6,218 bases of DNA from assembly GCA_030608985.1 (NCBI GenBank), contig JAUWDC010000079.1:1-6218 (forward strand), in the 5' to 3' direction. The notes under the pieces were generated by a model. It saw only the letters and a list, made by a program, of their open reading frames with translations. It was not told the origin of the DNA and did not search any database. Source of the stretch: Desulfobia sp. (GTDB lineage Bacteria > Desulfobacterota > Desulfobulbia > Desulfobulbales > SURF-16). Positions 5,427-6,218 of this stretch are shown piece by piece (the first letter of the stretch is position 1; the number at the start of each line of letters is the position of its first letter). Position numbers and translations under genes: made by a program.

Positions 5427-6188
5427 ATGAAGGATATTCAAAGTCAACCTGACTACCGTCGTATCAGCATCAAAAAAGTAGGGGTAAAAGACATTTCCTA
5501 CCCTATTACGGTGCGTGACAGGGCTAATAAAGTGCAAAAGACCGTTGCCAAGGTCAACATGTATGTTAATCTTCCCCATCAGTTTAAGGGAACCCACATG
5601 AGCCGCTTTATTGAAATCCTCAATGATTTCCATGGCGAAATCAAACTGAGGAGTTTTCATCGTATACTTGAAGAGATGAAAGACAAACTGCAGGCTGAAG
5701 CAGCGCATATTGAAATAGAGTTTCCTTATTTTTTAAAAAAAAAACGCGGGCCCGGAAGAACAGAGATGGGGGAATATCTGTGCCGCATGCATGGATCTCT
5801 GCAGAAAGAAAATGATTTGATCCTGGAAATTGAGGTCCCCATTGCTCCTCCAGCTCCTGTTCAACCAGGCTCTGGACTACCGGTATCATTAGGACTCTGG
5901 GGAATCGCTACCACCCGCCTTCGCTTTCAACACTTCATCTGGATAGAAGATATTATTTCAATGGTGGAAGAGGTCACAAGCCACGACCTGCAATGGTCCC
6001 CCGCTGCGGCAAAACCTCAGGACAATTTTCTCTCTGTTGAAGGTATCGCCAAGGCAATCGGTAATACAATTGCCAGCCATTCAGACATCAGCTGGTTTTC
6101 AGTGAATGTTGAAAATTTTGCCAAGGGCTTCAGCACCTTTGCCTCACTTGAGTGGCCGGAAAACAATTCCCAGGCCCAACAAAGATAA
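5427..6188 (+). CDS. FolE2-family protein lacking the catalytic motifs
   Basis: A 253-residue protein with the GTP cyclohydrolase IB (FolE2) scaffold. Matching segments are DYRRISIKKVGVKDISYPI (10-27), the signature KGTHMSRFIEIL (54-65), HIEIEFPYF (94-102), EIEVP (134-138), RLRFQHFIWIEDII (164-177) and WFSVNVEN (223-230). Normal FolE2 makes dihydroneopterin triphosphate from GTP with a metal held, in the Neisseria enzyme as I recall it, by Cys147, His159, Glu201 and His246. Here the CPCSK...GAHNQR stretch is replaced at equal length (139-160): A143 stands for the Cys and L155 for the His. RPDEK becomes KPQDN, and the ESIHxH segment becomes AKGFST (232-237). No frame break occurs. GTP cyclohydrolase activity is thus unlikely, and a re-purposed paralogue or pseudoenzyme is inferred. 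No strong Shine-Dalgarno is seen, but the N-terminus fits the family. Confidence 0.85.
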   Translation: MKDIQSQPDYRRISIKKVGVKDISYPITVRDRANKVQKTVAKVNMYVNLPHQFKGTHMSRFIEILNDFHGEIKLRSFHRILEEMKDKLQAEAAHIEIEFPYFLKKKRGPGRTEMGEYLCRMHGSLQKENDLILEIEVPIAPPAPVQPGSGLPVSLGLWGIATTRLRFQHFIWIEDIISMVEEVTSHDLQWSPAAAKPQDNFLSVEGIAKAIGNTIASHSDISWFSVNVENFAKGFSTFASLEWPENNSQAQQR

Positions 6189-6206
6189 AGGAATAAAAAC
6201 TATAAA

Positions 6207-6218
6207 TTACCACAGAGC
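6207..6218. repeat. CACAGAG-type repeat at right window edge (partial)
   Basis: TTACCACAGAGC is the exact reverse complement of bases 57-68 in the left-end repeat. It begins 18 bp after the last stop codon and is cut by the window edge, so its full extent is unknown. Confidence 0.75.

Noticed and set aside
5841..5910. Sequencing-error frameshift as the sole explanation for the missing FolE2 motif
   Set aside because: The frame is open across the whole gene, the replaced loop has exactly the canonical length, and two other distant active-site segments are also altered in frame. One local error cannot explain all three. It is kept only as the weaker finding on out-of-frame echoes.

Overview
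The window (6,218 bp, all genes complete) looks like a chromosomal segment of a Desulfobacterota bacterium, most likely Desulfobulbales-like. This is an inference from remembered protein character (delta-type omega subunit, a short DksA ending like the E. coli protein, a FolE2 scaffold typical of that group) and from dispersed CACAGAG-type intergenic repeats. No taxonomic search was possible.

Layout. At the left end lies a 9-bp-period CTCTGTGTG repeat with an inverted partner, followed by a minus-strand gene (93-911) for an exported FlgO-domain protein. A gene-free stretch of about 630 bp (912-1538) follows. It carries a second 9-bp tandem repeat, a possible promoter, one copy of an ACCCAGATAAACTGG repeat, and a large imperfect hairpin just upstream of rpoZ. 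From 1539 onward everything is on the plus strand: rpoZ (omega), dnaJ, moaC (overlapping dnaJ by 4 bp), a dksA-type gene, a galT-like HIT-fold nucleotidyltransferase, a stand-alone CheY-like receiver, and a FolE2-family gene. The right end (6207-6218) is an exact 12-bp inverted copy of part of the left-end repeat.

How the genes fit together. rpoZ and dksA encode the two proteins that complete the two ppGpp sites known on E. coli RNA polymerase, and the key residues are kept in both. dnaJ is a complete class I Hsp40. moaC is a complete molybdenum-cofactor enzyme. The rest is a mixed housekeeping group and I see no single pathway joining all of it.

The most notable observation is the last gene. 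It keeps the FolE2 (GTP cyclohydrolase IB) scaffold almost end to end, but three separate active-site segments, including the CPCSK and GAHNQR motifs and the IHxH motif, are replaced in frame. It looks like a non-catalytic or re-purposed FolE2 paralogue. Two families of small repeated hairpins sit between genes. One has a conserved TTTTTACGA loop core with base-pair-preserving changes in its stem.
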